A stretch of 64,000 bases of DNA. It comes from Erwinia phyllosphaerae (GTDB taxonomy: Bacteria; Pseudomonadota; Gammaproteobacteria; Enterobacterales; Enterobacteriaceae). The translations under genes and the position numbers were made by a program. The stretch's first letter is position 1; each line of letters starts with the position of its first letter. Below the pieces are notes generated by a model. The model made no database searches. It had not been told where the DNA came from and saw only the letters and a program-made list of their open reading frames with translations. The stretch covers positions 434,001 to 498,000 of the forward strand of contig NZ_JAHSPF010000003.1 in assembly GCF_019132875.1 (NCBI RefSeq), in the 5' to 3' direction. Positions 29,599-39,924 of the stretch are shown piece after piece.

Positions 29599-30166
29599 GG
29601 CTTTCCACAGAAATGACTTTGACCGGGATGGCCTGTAGATCCCACTTCCAGTTGGCCGTGGTGACGGCAACGGGACGCATCTCAATGCAGTCGGTCGGGC
29701 AGGGCGCAACGCACAGATCGCAGCCTGTGCAAACGTCGCTTAACACGGTATGCATAGCGCGGGTCGCGCCAACGATAGCGTCCACAGGACAGGCCTGGAT
29801 GCACTTGGTGCAGCCAATACAGTTTTCTTCGTCGATCCAGGCGACCTTGCGCTCCGGCTCGCGCGCGGCTTCGTCGCCCAGCGGCTGTGGCTCAACGTTC
29901 AGCAGCGCGGCCAGCTTCAGCATGGTCTGTTCGCCACCCGGCGCGCACTTGTTGATTTGCTCGCCGTTGTTGCCTACCGCGTCGGCATAGGGACGGCAGC
30001 CCGGATAGCCGCACTGGCCGCACTGGCTCTGCGGTAAAATGGCGTCGATCTGCTCGACAATGGGGTCTTCTTCTACCTTAAAACGGCGCGAGGCGTAGCC
30101 AAGCAGGCCACCAAAAATCAGGCCCAGCACGCTTAATACGGCAATAGCAATCCAGACGGCGCTCAT
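29591..30166 (-). CDS. rsxB: Rsx/Rnf complex subunit B, ferredoxin-like
   Basis: The 191-residue protein is anchored by an N-terminal helix ([20 protein letters not shown]). It carries one cluster motif, [11 protein letters not shown] with a later cysteine, plus two bacterial ferredoxin motifs, [16 protein letters not shown] and [16 protein letters not shown]. It passes electrons between RsxC and the membrane flavin subunits. ATG 30166 shares a base with the rsxA stop (TGATG). Confidence 0.96.
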   Translation of the reverse strand: MSAVWIAIAVLSVLGLIFGGLLGYASRRFKVEEDPIVEQIDAILPQSQCGQCGYPGCRPYADAVGNNGEQINKCAPGGEQTMLKLAALLNVEPQPLGDEAAREPERKVAWIDEENCIGCTKCIQACPVDAIVGATRAMHTVLSDVCTGCDLCVAPCPTDCIEMRPVAVTTANWKWDLQAIPVKVISVESHA

Positions 30167-30747
30167 CAGAATTTCACCAGACCGCTAAAGCCCATAAACG
30201 CCAGCGCCATTAGCCCGGCGGTTACCAGCGCGATAGAGGAGCCTTTAAACGGTGCGGGCACGTCGGCCAGCACCAGCCGTTCGCGGATACCGGCAAACAG
30301 CACCATCACCAGTGAAAAGCCCAGTGAAGCGCTGAAGCCGTAAAGCGCGGCCTGCAAAAAGGTATGGTTCAGGTTGACGCTCAGCAGCGGCACGCCTAGC
30401 ACGGCGCAGTTGGTGGTGATCAGCGGCAGGAAAATTCCCAGCAGGCGATAGAGATCCGGGCTGGTTTTACGTACCACCATCTCGGTGAACTGCACGACAA
30501 CAGCAATCACCAGGATATAGGCCATCGTACGCAGGTAAACCAGGTCGAGCGGCAGCAGGATCAGGTGATTCACCAGCCATGCGCAGATCGAGGCCAGGGT
30601 GATCACAAACGTGGTGGCGAGTCCCATGCCAATCGCCGTTTCCAGTTTTTTGGAAACGCCCATAAAGGGACAGAGGCCGAGAAACTTCACCAGAACGAAG
30701 TTATTCACCAGCACTGTACCGATAAAAAGAAGCAGATAGTTGGTCAT
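30166..30747 (-). CDS. rsxA: Rsx/Rnf electron transport complex subunit A
   Basis: A polytopic membrane subunit of 193 residues beginning [19 protein letters not shown]. It has [13 protein letters not shown] and [12 protein letters not shown], which mirror RsxE and contain the conserved cysteines. ATG 30747 is preferred because the 14-residue upstream extension has no family similarity. It is the first gene of rsxABCDGE-nth. Confidence 0.96.
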   Translation of the reverse strand: MTNYLLLFIGTVLVNNFVLVKFLGLCPFMGVSKKLETAIGMGLATTFVITLASICAWLVNHLILLPLDLVYLRTMAYILVIAVVVQFTEMVVRKTSPDLYRLLGIFLPLITTNCAVLGVPLLSVNLNHTFLQAALYGFSASLGFSLVMVLFAGIRERLVLADVPAPFKGSSIALVTAGLMALAFMGFSGLVKF

Positions 30748-31129
30748 GTCTACGCCTGAAAAAAAGAGAAGCCGCTTATTATCGGTCATTCGCGGCCTGA
30801 GGACAACATCAGCGCGCCCTGACGGGGCAGTGACCGCACAGGGGATTAAATCTTTGTTTACTTTTAAACCTTAAAAGCGAGGAAGCAGCGCCGTGCAGCG
30901 GTCATCCCATGCATCAGGTTTTGTTTTGTCGATAGGTAATGAATTGAGAAGTCACTGAAGGTTCAGGCAGAAAACCGAAACGGGTGGCGGGACGTCGGCC
31001 AGGCGAGCCGCAACAGCAGGCAGCCCGCCTGAATAAAAAAATACCGCGGATTTTTAAGCGTGAGGGCCAGGGAACGGCCCGGCGTTGCAGAAAACCGGTT
31101 TGTCTGGAGCAGAGTCAGGAGAGAAAAAT
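30748..31129. other. 382-bp intergenic region upstream of rsxA
   Basis: No convincing gene is visible. In E. coli ydgK lies here between cnu and rsxA; no ydgK-like frame is seen. The stretch must hold the rsx promoter, but I cannot assign it confidently. Confidence 0.5.
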
Positions 31130-31345
31130 TTAAACCACATAATGCCAGACGGATTTTGGCACGCAGCCAAGATCGAACAGACGGCCACCGGATGCCAGTT
31201 CAGCACGGCGATGGTCGGCGGCGCGATACATATCCATAATCTCTTTACTGTCCGTCAGGGAATAATTGAGATGGTCAAAAAGTTTCTCCAGCGTATCCAG
31301 AGAACTCACTTTGCGAAATTTCAACAGATAATCTTGAACTGTCAT
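31130..31345 (-). CDS. cnu: Nucleoid-associated Hha-family protein Cnu (YdgT)
   Basis: The 71-residue Hha/YmoA-type protein nearly matches E. coli Cnu: [32 protein letters not shown]-like [13 protein letters not shown] and [18 protein letters not shown]. It lacks DNA-binding specificity of its own and works by binding H-NS or StpA; Cnu was also found at oriC. ATG 31345 gives exactly the family length; the longer frame to 31396 is not conserved. The position next to rsxA is syntenic with E. coli. Confidence 0.95.
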   Translation of the reverse strand: MTVQDYLLKFRKVSSLDTLEKLFDHLNYSLTDSKEIMDMYRAADHRRAELASGGRLFDLGCVPKSVWHYVV

Positions 31346-31626
31346 GGTTGCCATTATGTAAGAATTACGAGGTTTTAGTATATGACCAGGCGGCATGCTG
31401 TCTATAGTAGAAAATGCAAAATAGCAGTAAATTCAGAATAAAGAGTAAGGTATTTCCGTATTTTCATACCCGCTTTTGTCGACTTTAAATATCATTTACC
31501 CGTCAATTGTTATCGAATGGAAGCAATGTTAATTGTTGGTTGCATTTAATGTGTTCCGGCTCACAAATTAGCATTTTGCTTTCTGCCGTCCCCGCTTATC
31601 CGCCGTGACAGATAGTCACCCATTGC

Positions 31627-31642
31627 TTGTAATCGCTTTCAT
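31627..31642. promoter_or_regulatory. GalR/GalS-type operator upstream of ytfQ
   Basis: TTGTAATCGCTTTCAT fits GTGTAANCGNTTNCAC at all fixed positions except the outermost base on each side. In E. coli the ytfQ operon is under GalR/GalS control, consistent with this site. Confidence 0.55.
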
Positions 31643-31653
31643 ATTGCCGAGCG

Positions 31654-31665
31654 ATAAGCGCTTAT
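31654..31665. promoter_or_regulatory. Second LacI-family-type palindrome upstream of ytfQ
   Basis: ATAAGCGCTTAT is a perfect 12-bp palindrome centred on GC. Its centre is 25 bp from the neighbouring GalR-like operator. It fits the AANCGNTT core and could be a second operator. Confidence 0.4.
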
Positions 31666-31869
31666 GTTTATTACATTTATTTAACAAGAAGGGCCAGCGG
31701 CCGCAGAGGTTTTATCCATATTCTTCAAACGCTTCGCGCAATGAGAATTTTATAAGCGCCTTTATTTGCTAAGTTTTGTGAGCATTGTCGAAAATGTTTT
31801 TTTGCGGCTGAGCCACGATTAGCCGGAAACACACTCCGGTTAATAACGCCCGTCAGAGGAACAGACATT

Positions 31870-32826
31870 ATGTGGAAACGTTTACTTTTAACCACGCTTA
31901 TCGGCGCAACGCTGAGCGGCACCGCCCTGGCGGAAAGCCTGACGGTGGGCTTTTCTCAGGTAGGTTCAGAATCGGGCTGGCGCGCGGCGGAAACCAGCAT
32001 GGCGAAAAGCGAGGCGCAAAAGCGCGGTATTACGTTGAAGATCGCCGACGGCCAGCAAAAACAGGAAAACCAGATTAAAGCTGTACGATCCTTTATTGCT
32101 CAGGGGGTCGACGCTATTTTTATTGCGCCAGTAGTGCAGACAGGGTGGGAGCCGGTGCTGGAAGAGGCGAAGGAAGCAAAGATCCCGGTCTTTTTGCTGG
32201 ACCGCGCCATCGTGGTCAAAGATAAATCGCTCTATATGTCCGTGGTGACGGCGGATAACGTGCTGGAAGGCAAGCTGATAGGCGACTGGCTGGTAAAAGA
32301 GCGCGCGGGCAAACCCTGTAACGTCGTAGAGCTGCAGGGAACCGTGGGTGCCAGCGTAGCAATAGATCGTAAAAAAGGTTTTGCCGAAGCTATCAGTAAT
32401 GCGCCCGGTATTAAAATTGTCCGCTCACAGTCAGGCGATTTTACCCGCAGCAAAGGTAAAGAGGTGATGGAAAGCTTTATCAAGGCGGAAAATAACGGCA
32501 AAAATATCTGCATGGTTTATGCCCATAATGACGATATGGCCATCGGCGCGATTCAGGCTATTAAAGAAGCCGGATTAAAACCGGGTAAAGATATTCTTAC
32601 CGGCTCTATCGACGGCGTACCGGATATTTATAAAGCCATGCTGGCCGGTGAAGCCAATGCCAACGTTGAGCTGACGCCAGATATGGCCGGCCCGGCCTTT
32701 GACGCGCTGGATAAATTCCGCAAAGACGGCACCATGCCGCCAAAAATCATTAAAACCGAATCGAGACTTTTCCTTCCGGCCGACGCGCAGGCGCAGCTGG
32801 ATAAGAAAAAGGGCATGGGCTACTGA
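31870..32826 (+). CDS. ytfQ: Galactofuranose-type ABC transporter substrate-binding protein YtfQ
   Basis: A 318-residue periplasmic sugar-binding protein with a cleavable signal peptide (MWKRLLLTTLIGATLSGTALA). It is almost collinear with E. coli YtfQ: TVGFSQVGSESGWRAAE, KIADGQQKQENQIKAVRSFI, ELQGTVGASVAIDRKKGF and VYAHNDDMAIGAIQAIKEAG. YtfQ binds galactofuranose. In this genome it sits next to arabinose genes, so furanose arabinose is a possible ligand (inference). It is the first gene of ytfQRT-yjfF. Confidence 0.93.
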   Translation: MWKRLLLTTLIGATLSGTALAESLTVGFSQVGSESGWRAAETSMAKSEAQKRGITLKIADGQQKQENQIKAVRSFIAQGVDAIFIAPVVQTGWEPVLEEAKEAKIPVFLLDRAIVVKDKSLYMSVVTADNVLEGKLIGDWLVKERAGKPCNVVELQGTVGASVAIDRKKGFAEAISNAPGIKIVRSQSGDFTRSKGKEVMESFIKAENNGKNICMVYAHNDDMAIGAIQAIKEAGLKPGKDILTGSIDGVPDIYKAMLAGEANANVELTPDMAGPAFDALDKFRKDGTMPPKIIKTESRLFLPADAQAQLDKKKGMGY

Positions 32827-32833
32827 TCATCTG

Positions 32834-32855
32834 CCGCCCGCTGGCCGGGCGGTTT
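32834..32855 (+). other. Intercistronic hairpin after ytfQ
   Basis: CCGCCCG-CTGGC-CGGGCGG followed by TTTCTCTT lies between ytfQ and ytfR. Such hairpins usually stabilise the binding-protein message or partly terminate transcription, giving more binding protein than ATPase. Confidence 0.55.
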
Positions 32856-32875
32856 CTCTTCGGCGAGGCCGCAAC

Positions 32876-34396
32876 ATGACCATCTCTTCTCTCTCTGCGC
32901 CGCTGCTCAGCATCAGCGGTTTAAGTAAAAGCTTTCCCGGCGTTAAGGCGCTTGATAACGTTTCGCTTTCTGTGCAAAGCGGCGAAATCATGGCGCTGCT
33001 GGGCGAAAACGGCGCGGGAAAATCAACGCTAATTAAAGTACTGACCGGCGTTTACCGACGCGATGCCGGGACGCTTTCGCTGGCCGGTAAGGCTATCGAT
33101 CCGCACAGCACGGCTGAAGCCCAGCGCGCCGGTATCGGCACCGTTTATCAGGAAGTGAACTTACTGCCCAATATGTCGGTGGCGGATAACCTGTTTATCG
33201 GCCGGGAACCGCGACGGCTGGGGATGATCGATCGCCGTACGCTCGTTAAAAATGCCCGTGAGCTGTTGCGCAATTACGGCTTTGAGCTGGACGTGACGCG
33301 GCCGCTTGGCCACTATTCGGTCGCCATGCAGCAGATTATCGCTATCTGCCGCGCGGTCGACCTGTCGGCGCAAATCCTGATCCTGGATGAGCCAACCGCC
33401 AGTCTGGACGCCAGCGAGGTAGAAATGCTGTTTACGCTGATGCGTCAGCTTAAAGCGCGCGGCATGGGGCTGATTTTTGTCACCCACTTTCTGGATCAGG
33501 TTTATAAAATCAGCGACCGCATTACCGTATTACGCAACGGCCAGTTTATCGCCACGCGTGAAACCCACGATCTGCCGCAAATTGAACTGATTAAGCTGAT
33601 GCTGGGACGTGAACTGCTGGAGACAGCGCTACAGCGTGCGGGCAGCACTTTAAAAAGTGACCAGCCGGTGGTGGAATTCAAAGACTACGGCAGAAAAGGG
33701 ACGATAGAGCCTTTCAGCCTTAGCGTTCGTCCGGGGGAAGCCGTGGGCCTGGCCGGTTTACTGGGGTCTGGCCGTACGGAAACCGCAGAACTGCTGTTTG
33801 GCATTAAGAGCGCCGACAGCGGCAGCGCTTTTATTCGCGGAAAAAAACGCGCCATCCGCACGCCCGCGCAGGCTTCGCGCGCCGGTATGGGCTTTTGCCC
33901 GGAGGATCGTAAAACCGACGGCATTATCGGCGCGGCCTCCGTACAGGAAAATATTATTCTGGCGCTTCAGGCGCAGCGCGGCTGGCTGAGGCCGATTAGC
34001 AAACGAGAGCAGCAGCAGATAGCCGACCGCTATATCAAAAGCTTAGGCATCCGCACGCCGCACGCCGGGCAGCCGGTTGAACTGCTTTCCGGCGGCAATC
34101 AGCAGAAGGTGCTGCTGTCGCGCTGGCTGGTGACCAAACCGCAGTTTTTGATCCTCGACGAGCCAACCCGCGGCATTGACGTGGGCGCGCATGCCGAAAT
34201 TATTCGCCTGATTGAAACGCTCTGCGCCGATGGCCTGGCGCTGCTGGTGATCTCTTCCGAACTGGAAGAGCTGGTTGGCTACGCGGACAGGGTAATTATC
34301 CTGCGCGACCGTCGCCAGATAACGGAAATTCCGCTGGCATCGCTTTCGGTTTCGGCCGTGGTGAAAGCCATAGCGGCGGGAGGCGCAAATGCTTGA
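32876..34396 (+). CDS. ytfR: Furanose ABC transporter ATP-binding protein YtfR
   Basis: A dual-ATPase sugar importer subunit of 506 residues. The first domain has GENGAGKST and the helix YSVAMQQIIAICRAV in place of a perfect signature. The second has [25 protein letters not shown] and [16 protein letters not shown]. The pairing of one weak and one complete domain is normal for the family. ATG 32876 is chosen over an upstream open frame that would overlap ytfQ. It ends 8 nt into ytfT. Confidence 0.92.
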   Translation: MTISSLSAPLLSISGLSKSFPGVKALDNVSLSVQSGEIMALLGENGAGKSTLIKVLTGVYRRDAGTLSLAGKAIDPHSTAEAQRAGIGTVYQEVNLLPNMSVADNLFIGREPRRLGMIDRRTLVKNARELLRNYGFELDVTRPLGHYSVAMQQIIAICRAVDLSAQILILDEPTASLDASEVEMLFTLMRQLKARGMGLIFVTHFLDQVYKISDRITVLRNGQFIATRETHDLPQIELIKLMLGRELLETALQRAGSTLKSDQPVVEFKDYGRKGTIEPFSLSVRPGEAVGLAGLLGSGRTETAELLFGIKSADSGSAFIRGKKRAIRTPAQASRAGMGFCPEDRKTDGIIGAASVQENIILALQAQRGWLRPISKREQQQIADRYIKSLGIRTPHAGQPVELLSGGNQQKVLLSRWLVTKPQFLILDEPTRGIDVGAHAEIIRLIETLCADGLALLVISSELEELVGYADRVIILRDRRQITEIPLASLSVSAVVKAIAAGGANA

Positions 34397-35393
34397 GACG
34401 CAGCTAATGAAAAAGAGTGCCGGACGGAAAAGATTACCGGGAATGCCGCAGATTGCCGCACTGGTTCTGGTGCTGATTGTCGACAGCCTGGTGGCCCATA
34501 ACTTTTTTGCCGTGCATTTACAGGACGGCAGATTGTTCGGTAGCCCCATCGATATTCTTAACCGCGCGGCGCCGGTGGCGTTGCTGTCAATAGGCATGAC
34601 GCTGGTTATCGCCACGGGCGGCATCGATCTTTCGGTCGGCGCGGTAATGGCGATTGCTGGCGCAACGGCGGCCACGCTGGCGGTTTCCGGCCACGGCCTG
34701 GCGACTATCATTCTGGCTACCTTAGGCAGCGGCCTGCTGTGTGGTTTATGGAACGGCGTGCTGGTGGCGCTGCTGAAGATCCAGCCTTTTGTGGCAACGC
34801 TGATCCTGATGGTGGCGGGGCGCGGCATTGCGCAGCTGATTACCCAGGGACAGATTGTCACCTTTGACAATGCGGCGCTGGCCACGCTGGGCAGCGGCAC
34901 GCTTGCGCTGATGCCGGTGCCGGTGTGGCTGACGCTGGCGATGGTGCTGCTGGTCTGGCTGCTGGTGCGAAAAACGGCGCTTGGCCTGTTTATCGAAGCG
35001 GTCGGGATCAACCTGCGCGCTGCCCGCAATGCTGGCGTCAACGGCTGGGCCGTCGTGATGACGACCTATTTGATTAGCGGACTGTGTGCGGCGGTGGCCG
35101 GTCTGATAGTGGCGGCGGATATTCGCGGCGCGGATGCCAATAACGCCGGACTGTGGCTGGAGCTGGATGCCATCCTGGCGGTGGTTATTGGCGGCGCCTC
35201 CCTGATGGGCGGCCGCTTTAATCTGCTGCTGTCGCTGCTCGGCGCGCTGATTATTCAGGCGATGAATACCGGCATTTTGCTTTCCGGCTTTCCGCCAGAG
35301 CTGAATCAGGTAGTCAAAGCCGTGGTGGTCATGGCCGTGCTGCTGATCCAGTCGCCTGCTTTTCTACAACTTTTTAAACGAGGCCGCCCGTGA
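34389..35393 (+). CDS. ytfT: Furanose ABC transporter permease YtfT
   Basis: A 334-residue RbsC-type permease with about ten spans. FGSPIDILNRAAPVALLSIGMTLVIATGGIDLSVGAV and IVAADIRGADANNAGLWLELDAILAVVIGG match YtfT closely. The start at 34389 overlaps ytfR; ATG 34407 is a possible alternative. The importer uses two different permeases, this one and YjfF. Confidence 0.92.
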   Translation: MLETQLMKKSAGRKRLPGMPQIAALVLVLIVDSLVAHNFFAVHLQDGRLFGSPIDILNRAAPVALLSIGMTLVIATGGIDLSVGAVMAIAGATAATLAVSGHGLATIILATLGSGLLCGLWNGVLVALLKIQPFVATLILMVAGRGIAQLITQGQIVTFDNAALATLGSGTLALMPVPVWLTLAMVLLVWLLVRKTALGLFIEAVGINLRAARNAGVNGWAVVMTTYLISGLCAAVAGLIVAADIRGADANNAGLWLELDAILAVVIGGASLMGGRFNLLLSLLGALIIQAMNTGILLSGFPPELNQVVKAVVVMAVLLIQSPAFLQLFKRGRP

Positions 35394-36373
35394 TTAAACG
35401 CCATTTGCCGTTAACCATTACGCTGCTGGTTTTTGCAGCGGGCTATCTGTTTTGCCTGACGCAGTATGCCGGTTTTGCTTCCACACGCGTTATCGCCAAT
35501 ATCCTGACCGATAATGCTTTTCTGGGCATTATCGCCGTCGGCATGACTTTTGTGATCCTGTCCGGCGGCATCGACCTGTCGGTAGGCGCGGTGATCGCTT
35601 TTACCGGCGTCTTTCTGGCACGCGCTATCGGTGATTTTCATCTCGATCCCTGGCTGGCCTTTGCGCTGGTGATGGTGATGGGATCGGCCTTCGGCGCGCT
35701 GATGGGCTGGCTGATTGACGCGCTGAAAATACCGGCTTTTATTATCACCCTGGCCGGAATGTTTTTTCTGCGCGGCAGCAGCTATCTGGTGTCGGAAAGC
35801 TCGGTGCCGATCGACCATCCGCTCTACGGGACGCTCTCCTCGCTGGCCTGGAAAATTCCCGGCGGGGGGCGGCTTAGCCTGCTGGCTGTCATCATGCTGC
35901 TGGTGGTGATCGTGGGCATGGTTCTGGCACACCGTACCCGCTTTGGCAATCAGGTTTATGCTATTGGCGGCAATACGACTTCTGCACGGCTGATGGGCAT
36001 TTCGACGCGCAGCACCACGATACGCATCTATATGCTTTCCTCGGCGCTGGCAACGCTGGCGGGTATTGTTTTTTCTGTCTATACCTCGGCCGGGTACGCG
36101 CTGGCGGGCATGGGCGTAGAGCTGGACGCCATCGCTTCGGTCGTTATCGGCGGCACGCTGCTTTCCGGCGGGGTGGGTACGGTACTCGGTACGCTGTTCG
36201 GAGTATTGATTCAGGGACTGATCCAGACCTGGATCAACTTTGACGGCACGCTCAGCTCCTGGTGGACCAAAATTGCCATCGGCATTCTGCTGTTCGCCTT
36301 TATCGCGCTGCAAAAACTCTTTACGGTAATCTGGGATCGCCAGCAGAACGCACCGGTAAGACGTCTGGGCTAG
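35390..36373 (+). CDS. yjfF: Furanose ABC transporter permease YjfF
   Basis: A 327-residue RbsC-type permease nearly collinear with E. coli YjfF: GFASTRVIANILTDNAFLGIIAVGMTFVILSGG and LAGMGVELDAIASVVIGGTLLSGG. It starts with GTG in a GTGA overlap with the ytfT stop, which indicates coupled translation. It ends the operon and faces araA convergently across 218 bp. Confidence 0.92.
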   Translation: MIKRHLPLTITLLVFAAGYLFCLTQYAGFASTRVIANILTDNAFLGIIAVGMTFVILSGGIDLSVGAVIAFTGVFLARAIGDFHLDPWLAFALVMVMGSAFGALMGWLIDALKIPAFIITLAGMFFLRGSSYLVSESSVPIDHPLYGTLSSLAWKIPGGGRLSLLAVIMLLVVIVGMVLAHRTRFGNQVYAIGGNTTSARLMGISTRSTTIRIYMLSSALATLAGIVFSVYTSAGYALAGMGVELDAIASVVIGGTLLSGGVGTVLGTLFGVLIQGLIQTWINFDGTLSSWWTKIAIGILLFAFIALQKLFTVIWDRQQNAPVRRLG

Positions 36374-36549
36374 CGCGAAATTTTATATTCGGCTTTGCCT
36401 TCGGCAGTTTTACTTGCCCGAGATAATAAGAAGAAGGTCATTCTCGTCAGTATCTTTAATACGGGAATGAAAGAAAGAAGCGTAATGGGGGGATTTCTAT
36501 GGCTGCGGTGTTATAGCATGAGGCTCAAACTTCTTTAGCAAACTAAGCC

Positions 36550-36566
36550 GCCGCGTTAACCGCGGC
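36550..36566 (-). terminator. Hairpin downstream of araBA
   Basis: GCCGCG-GTTAA-CGCGGC, read on the minus strand, forms a 6-bp GC stem 26 nt after the araA stop, followed by GGCTTAGTTT. The T-tract is poor, so termination strength is uncertain. Confidence 0.45.
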
Positions 36567-36591
36567 AGCTTCCGTCTGTTCGAACCCGCGT

Positions 36592-38097
36592 CTAACGCTG
36601 ATTCAGCCGGTAATAAGCCTCGTTCCAGCGCAGCGCGTCTTTGAAGCCGTGCAGCGTGGTTTCTTCATCAATCACTACCACTTCGATACCGTGCATTTCA
36701 CCATACTGGCGCATATCGTCCACCGTCAGGGCCTGGCTGAATACCGTATGGTGCGCGCCGCCGCCCAAAATCCAGGCTTCTGAGGCGGTAGCCAGCGATG
36801 GCTGCGCGCGCCACAGTGCACGGGCAACCGGCAGTTTAGGCAGCGGCTGCGGCTGTTCCACCGCGTCCACCGCGTTGACCAGCAGGCGGAAGCGGTCGCC
36901 CATGTCGATAACGCTGGCGTTTACCGCGCGGCCGGCTGGCGTAGAGAAAATCATGCGTGCCGGATCCGCTTTGCCGCCGATGCCCAGATACTGTACATCA
37001 ATCAGTGGACGCGCTTCGCGGGCGATAGAAGGGCAAACCTCCAGCATGTGCGATCCCAGCACCAGCTCGTTACCTGGCGAGAAGTGATAGGTGTAATCCT
37101 CCATAAAAGAGGTACCGCCCGGTAAGCCGGTCGCCATTACTTTGAAAATATGCAGCAGCGCGGCGGTTTTCCAGTCGCCTTCACCGGCAAAGCCGTAGCC
37201 CTGGCCCATCAGGCGCTGTACCGCCAGGCCCGGCAGCTGCGTCATGCCGTGCAGGGTCTGGAAGTTGGTCGTAAACGCCATGCAGCCTTCAGCCTGTAAA
37301 AAGCTTTTCAGGCCCAGCTCAATTTTGGCCGCATCCAGCACGTTCTGCCGCTTATCGCCGTTAACCGCGGCCGCAGGCGTGAAGTCGTACAGGCTTTCAT
37401 ATTCATCGACCAGAGCGTTGACGTCGCCATCGCTGATGCCGTTAATGACCTCAACCAGATCGCCCACGCCCCAGCCGTTGACGGCGTAGCCAAACTGAAT
37501 CTGCGCCGCTACCTTATCACCTTCCGTTACCGCCACTTCCCGCATGTTATCGCCAAAGCGGGCAACCTTCAGCTGTGCGCTGGCCTGTTTAGCGGCGGCG
37601 GCGCGCATCCATTTACCTATGCGCTCTTGCGCGGTTTTGTCCTGCCAGTGGCCGGTAATGACGCTGTGTGGCAGCCGCATCCGCGCGCCGATAAAGCCGA
37701 ACTCCCGGCCGCCGTGCGCCGTCTGGTTCAGGTTCATAAAGTCCATATCCATGCTGTCCCACGGGATCTCCGCGTTAAACTGGGTATGGAACTGCAACAG
37801 CGGCTTGTTCAGCACCGACAGGCCGCCAATCCACATTTTGGCGGGCGAAAAGGTGTGCAGCCAGGTAATAATCCCCAGGCACTCTTCGGCATAATTGGCC
37901 TCGCGGCAGAGCGCCAGCGCCTCGTCCGGGCTTTTTACCAGCGGCTTCAGCTGTAGCCGGAAAGGCAGATTGCCTTGCTGGTTAAGCCCGTCCACTACCT
38001 GCTGTGCGTGCTGCTCCACCTGACGAAGCGTTTCCGCGCCGTACAGATGCTGAGTACCAATAACAAACCAGACGCTGAGCGCGTTGAGCTGAGCCAT
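36592..38097 (-). CDS. araA: L-arabinose isomerase
   Basis: A 501-residue cytoplasmic isomerase converting L-arabinose to L-ribulose. It is collinear with enterobacterial Ara[38 protein letters not shown] with a metal-binding Glu, and [28 protein letters not shown]. It begins 9 bp after araB stops, the two forming araBA. The usual third gene, araD, does not follow. Confidence 0.96.
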   Translation of the reverse strand: MAQLNALSVWFVIGTQHLYGAETLRQVEQHAQQVVDGLNQQGNLPFRLQLKPLVKSPDEALALCREANYAEECLGIITWLHTFSPAKMWIGGLSVLNKPLLQFHTQFNAEIPWDSMDMDFMNLNQTAHGGREFGFIGARMRLPHSVITGHWQDKTAQERIGKWMRAAAAKQASAQLKVARFGDNMREVAVTEGDKVAAQIQFGYAVNGWGVGDLVEVINGISDGDVNALVDEYESLYDFTPAAAVNGDKRQNVLDAAKIELGLKSFLQAEGCMAFTTNFQTLHGMTQLPGLAVQRLMGQGYGFAGEGDWKTAALLHIFKVMATGLPGGTSFMEDYTYHFSPGNELVLGSHMLEVCPSIAREARPLIDVQYLGIGGKADPARMIFSTPAGRAVNASVIDMGDRFRLLVNAVDAVEQPQPLPKLPVARALWRAQPSLATASEAWILGGGAHHTVFSQALTVDDMRQYGEMHGIEVVVIDEETTLHGFKDALRWNEAYYRLNQR

Positions 38098-38106
38098 AAT
38101 TTCTCC

Positions 38107-39789
38107 TTAACTGTTGAGCTGGCGCGGGGCGAACTGCGGTTCGGCCACTTCGCACCATTGAAGGTAACGCTGATAGAGCTGCTGATAGCGCTCGACGCGG
38201 CTGGCGTCAGGCTGCAGCGTAACGGCAATCGGGCTGGCCATTTTTTGCTGGGCGGCGGGTACGTCGGCATAGACGCCAGCGGCCACGGCGGCAAAAATGG
38301 CGGCGCCAAGCGCACAGCATTCATCTGAGGTGACGATATCCAGCGGGCGGTTCATCACGTCGCAGCAAACCTGCATGATGGCCGGGGACTTACGGGCAAT
38401 ACCGCCCAGCGTCAGGATGTTTTCTACCGGAATAGACTGACGCTCAAAACATTCCATAATGGCGCGTGCGCCAAAGGCGGTCGCGGCGATAAAGCCGCCA
38501 AACAGCGTCGGCGCATCGGTACCCAGATTTAAATCGGTAATCACACCCTGGAGGCGCTGGTTAGCGAAAGGGGTGCGGCGACCGTTAAACCAGTCGAGCA
38601 CTACCGGCAAATGGTCTAACTGCGGATCGGCTGCCCAGGCTTTGGTCAGCTCGTTAAGTAAATTTTTCTGCACGTTTTGCAGCTCCTGCTGCAAATGCGG
38701 CTGCTGCGCGGCGGCCTGCACCAGCGGCCAGCTAAGCAGACGGCTGAACCAGGCATACATATCGCCAAAGGCCGACTGGCCCGCCTCCAGACCGATCATG
38801 TCCGGCACGACGCTGCCGTTAACCTGACCGCAGATCCCTTCAATAGCGCGATCGCCAACGCGTTCGACGTCGGCAATCAGGATGTCGCAGGTAGAAGTGC
38901 CGATGACTTTCACCAGCGTATAAGGCGTTGCGCCAGCGCCGACCGCGCCCATATGACAGTCGAACTCGCCGCCGGAGATCATGACGGTAGTCGGCAGGCC
39001 AAGGCGTGCCGCCCAGTCAGCGGTAATCTGGCCAACGGGCTGCTCGGCCGTCCAGGTTTCCGTGAACATGGGGGTATCAAGATGTTCCGTCAGTACCGGG
39101 TCCAGCGCGTTGAAAAATTCCGCGCCAGGCAGGCCACCCCAGGCGGGATGCCACAGTGATTTATGACCGGCGGCGCAGCGGCCCCGGCGAATGGCTTCAG
39201 GTTTGGTGGTGCCGCTAAGCAAAGCCGGTACCCAGTCACAAAGTTCTACCCATGAAACTGCCGCTTCGCGTACCGCACGATCTTCACGGCTGACGTGCAG
39301 GATTTTTGCCCAAAACCATTCAGAAGAGTAGATGCCGCCGATAAAGCGCGAATAGTCCTCAAATTTTCCGCTGTGGCACAGGGCAGTTATCTCCTCCGCT
39401 TCTTTTATTGCCGTGTGATCTTTCCACAAGACGAACATGGCGTTGGGGTTTTCGCTGAACTCAGGGCGCAGCGCCAGCACATTGCCGTCACGATCAATCG
39501 GCGCGGGTGTTGAGCCGGTGGAATCGACGCCGATACCAACAACGCTGGCACGCTGTGCGGGAGTTAATTTAGTGACAACGTCACGAATGGCCTGCTCAAA
39601 AGCGTCAATATAGTCCTGCGGATGGTGGCGGAACTGGTTAAGACGGCTCTGGCAATAATGTCCGGCCTGCCAGCGCGGGTAGGCAACCACGCCGGTTTGC
39701 AGCTCTTTGCCGCTGGCACACTCTACGGCCAGCGCGCGCACCGAATCACTGCCAAAGTCCAGACCTATGGTGATGGCTTCCAACTGCAT
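38107..39789 (-). CDS. araB: Ribulokinase
   Basis: The 560-residue FGGY-family kinase phosphorylates L-ribulose. Features are the N-terminal ATPase fold segment [49 protein letters not shown] and the C-terminal [17 protein letters not shown]. It is transcribed leftward from the divergent ara control region. An AraC I1-I2 site is properly placed upstream. Confidence 0.96.
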   Translation of the reverse strand: MQLEAITIGLDFGSDSVRALAVECASGKELQTGVVAYPRWQAGHYCQSRLNQFRHHPQDYIDAFEQAIRDVVTKLTPAQRASVVGIGVDSTGSTPAPIDRDGNVLALRPEFSENPNAMFVLWKDHTAIKEAEEITALCHSGKFEDYSRFIGGIYSSEWFWAKILHVSREDRAVREAAVSWVELCDWVPALLSGTTKPEAIRRGRCAAGHKSLWHPAWGGLPGAEFFNALDPVLTEHLDTPMFTETWTAEQPVGQITADWAARLGLPTTVMISGGEFDCHMGAVGAGATPYTLVKVIGTSTCDILIADVERVGDRAIEGICGQVNGSVVPDMIGLEAGQSAFGDMYAWFSRLLSWPLVQAAAQQPHLQQELQNVQKNLLNELTKAWAADPQLDHLPVVLDWFNGRRTPFANQRLQGVITDLNLGTDAPTLFGGFIAATAFGARAIMECFERQSIPVENILTLGGIARKSPAIMQVCCDVMNRPLDIVTSDECCALGAAIFAAVAAGVYADVPAAQQKMASPIAVTLQPDASRVERYQQLYQRYLQWCEVAEPQFAPRQLNS

Positions 39790-39924
39790 TTTTCTCTCCA
39801 GGCGGTCAACAATGTTATGACTACCCTAAGAAATCGGCTGGCCAGGGGGTTAGGCTATGCCCGCTGCAAATATGTACTTTTCTGTCGTTAGCTGGCGATT
39901 TGTGACCGGCTTCAAATGTTTGAT

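Larger units (their letters stand above)
31346..31869. other. 524-bp regulatory region between cnu and ytfQ
   Basis: AT-rich and non-coding. It contains GTGAC-AGATA-GTCAC (31605-31619), two LacI/GalR-type dyads (listed separately) and TTTTATCCATA (31710-31720), which matches the distal half of an AraC half-site but lacks the TAGC box. It probably carries the cnu promoter leftward and the ytfQ promoter rightward. Confidence 0.5.

Noticed and set aside
30748-31129. A remnant of ydgK between cnu and rsxA
   Set aside because: No frame with membrane-protein character or similarity to YdgK was found in the gap.
31605-31619. GTGAC-AGATA-GTCAC as a CRP site upstream of ytfQ
   Set aside because: The GTGA and TCAC halves are 7 bp apart instead of 6, so it does not fit the CRP dyad; kept only as a palindrome.
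34043-36313. Minus-strand open frames of 332 and 300 codons opposite ytfR/ytfT/yjfF
   Set aside because: The sense-strand genes are full-length homologs of known transporters; the antisense products have no recognisable features.
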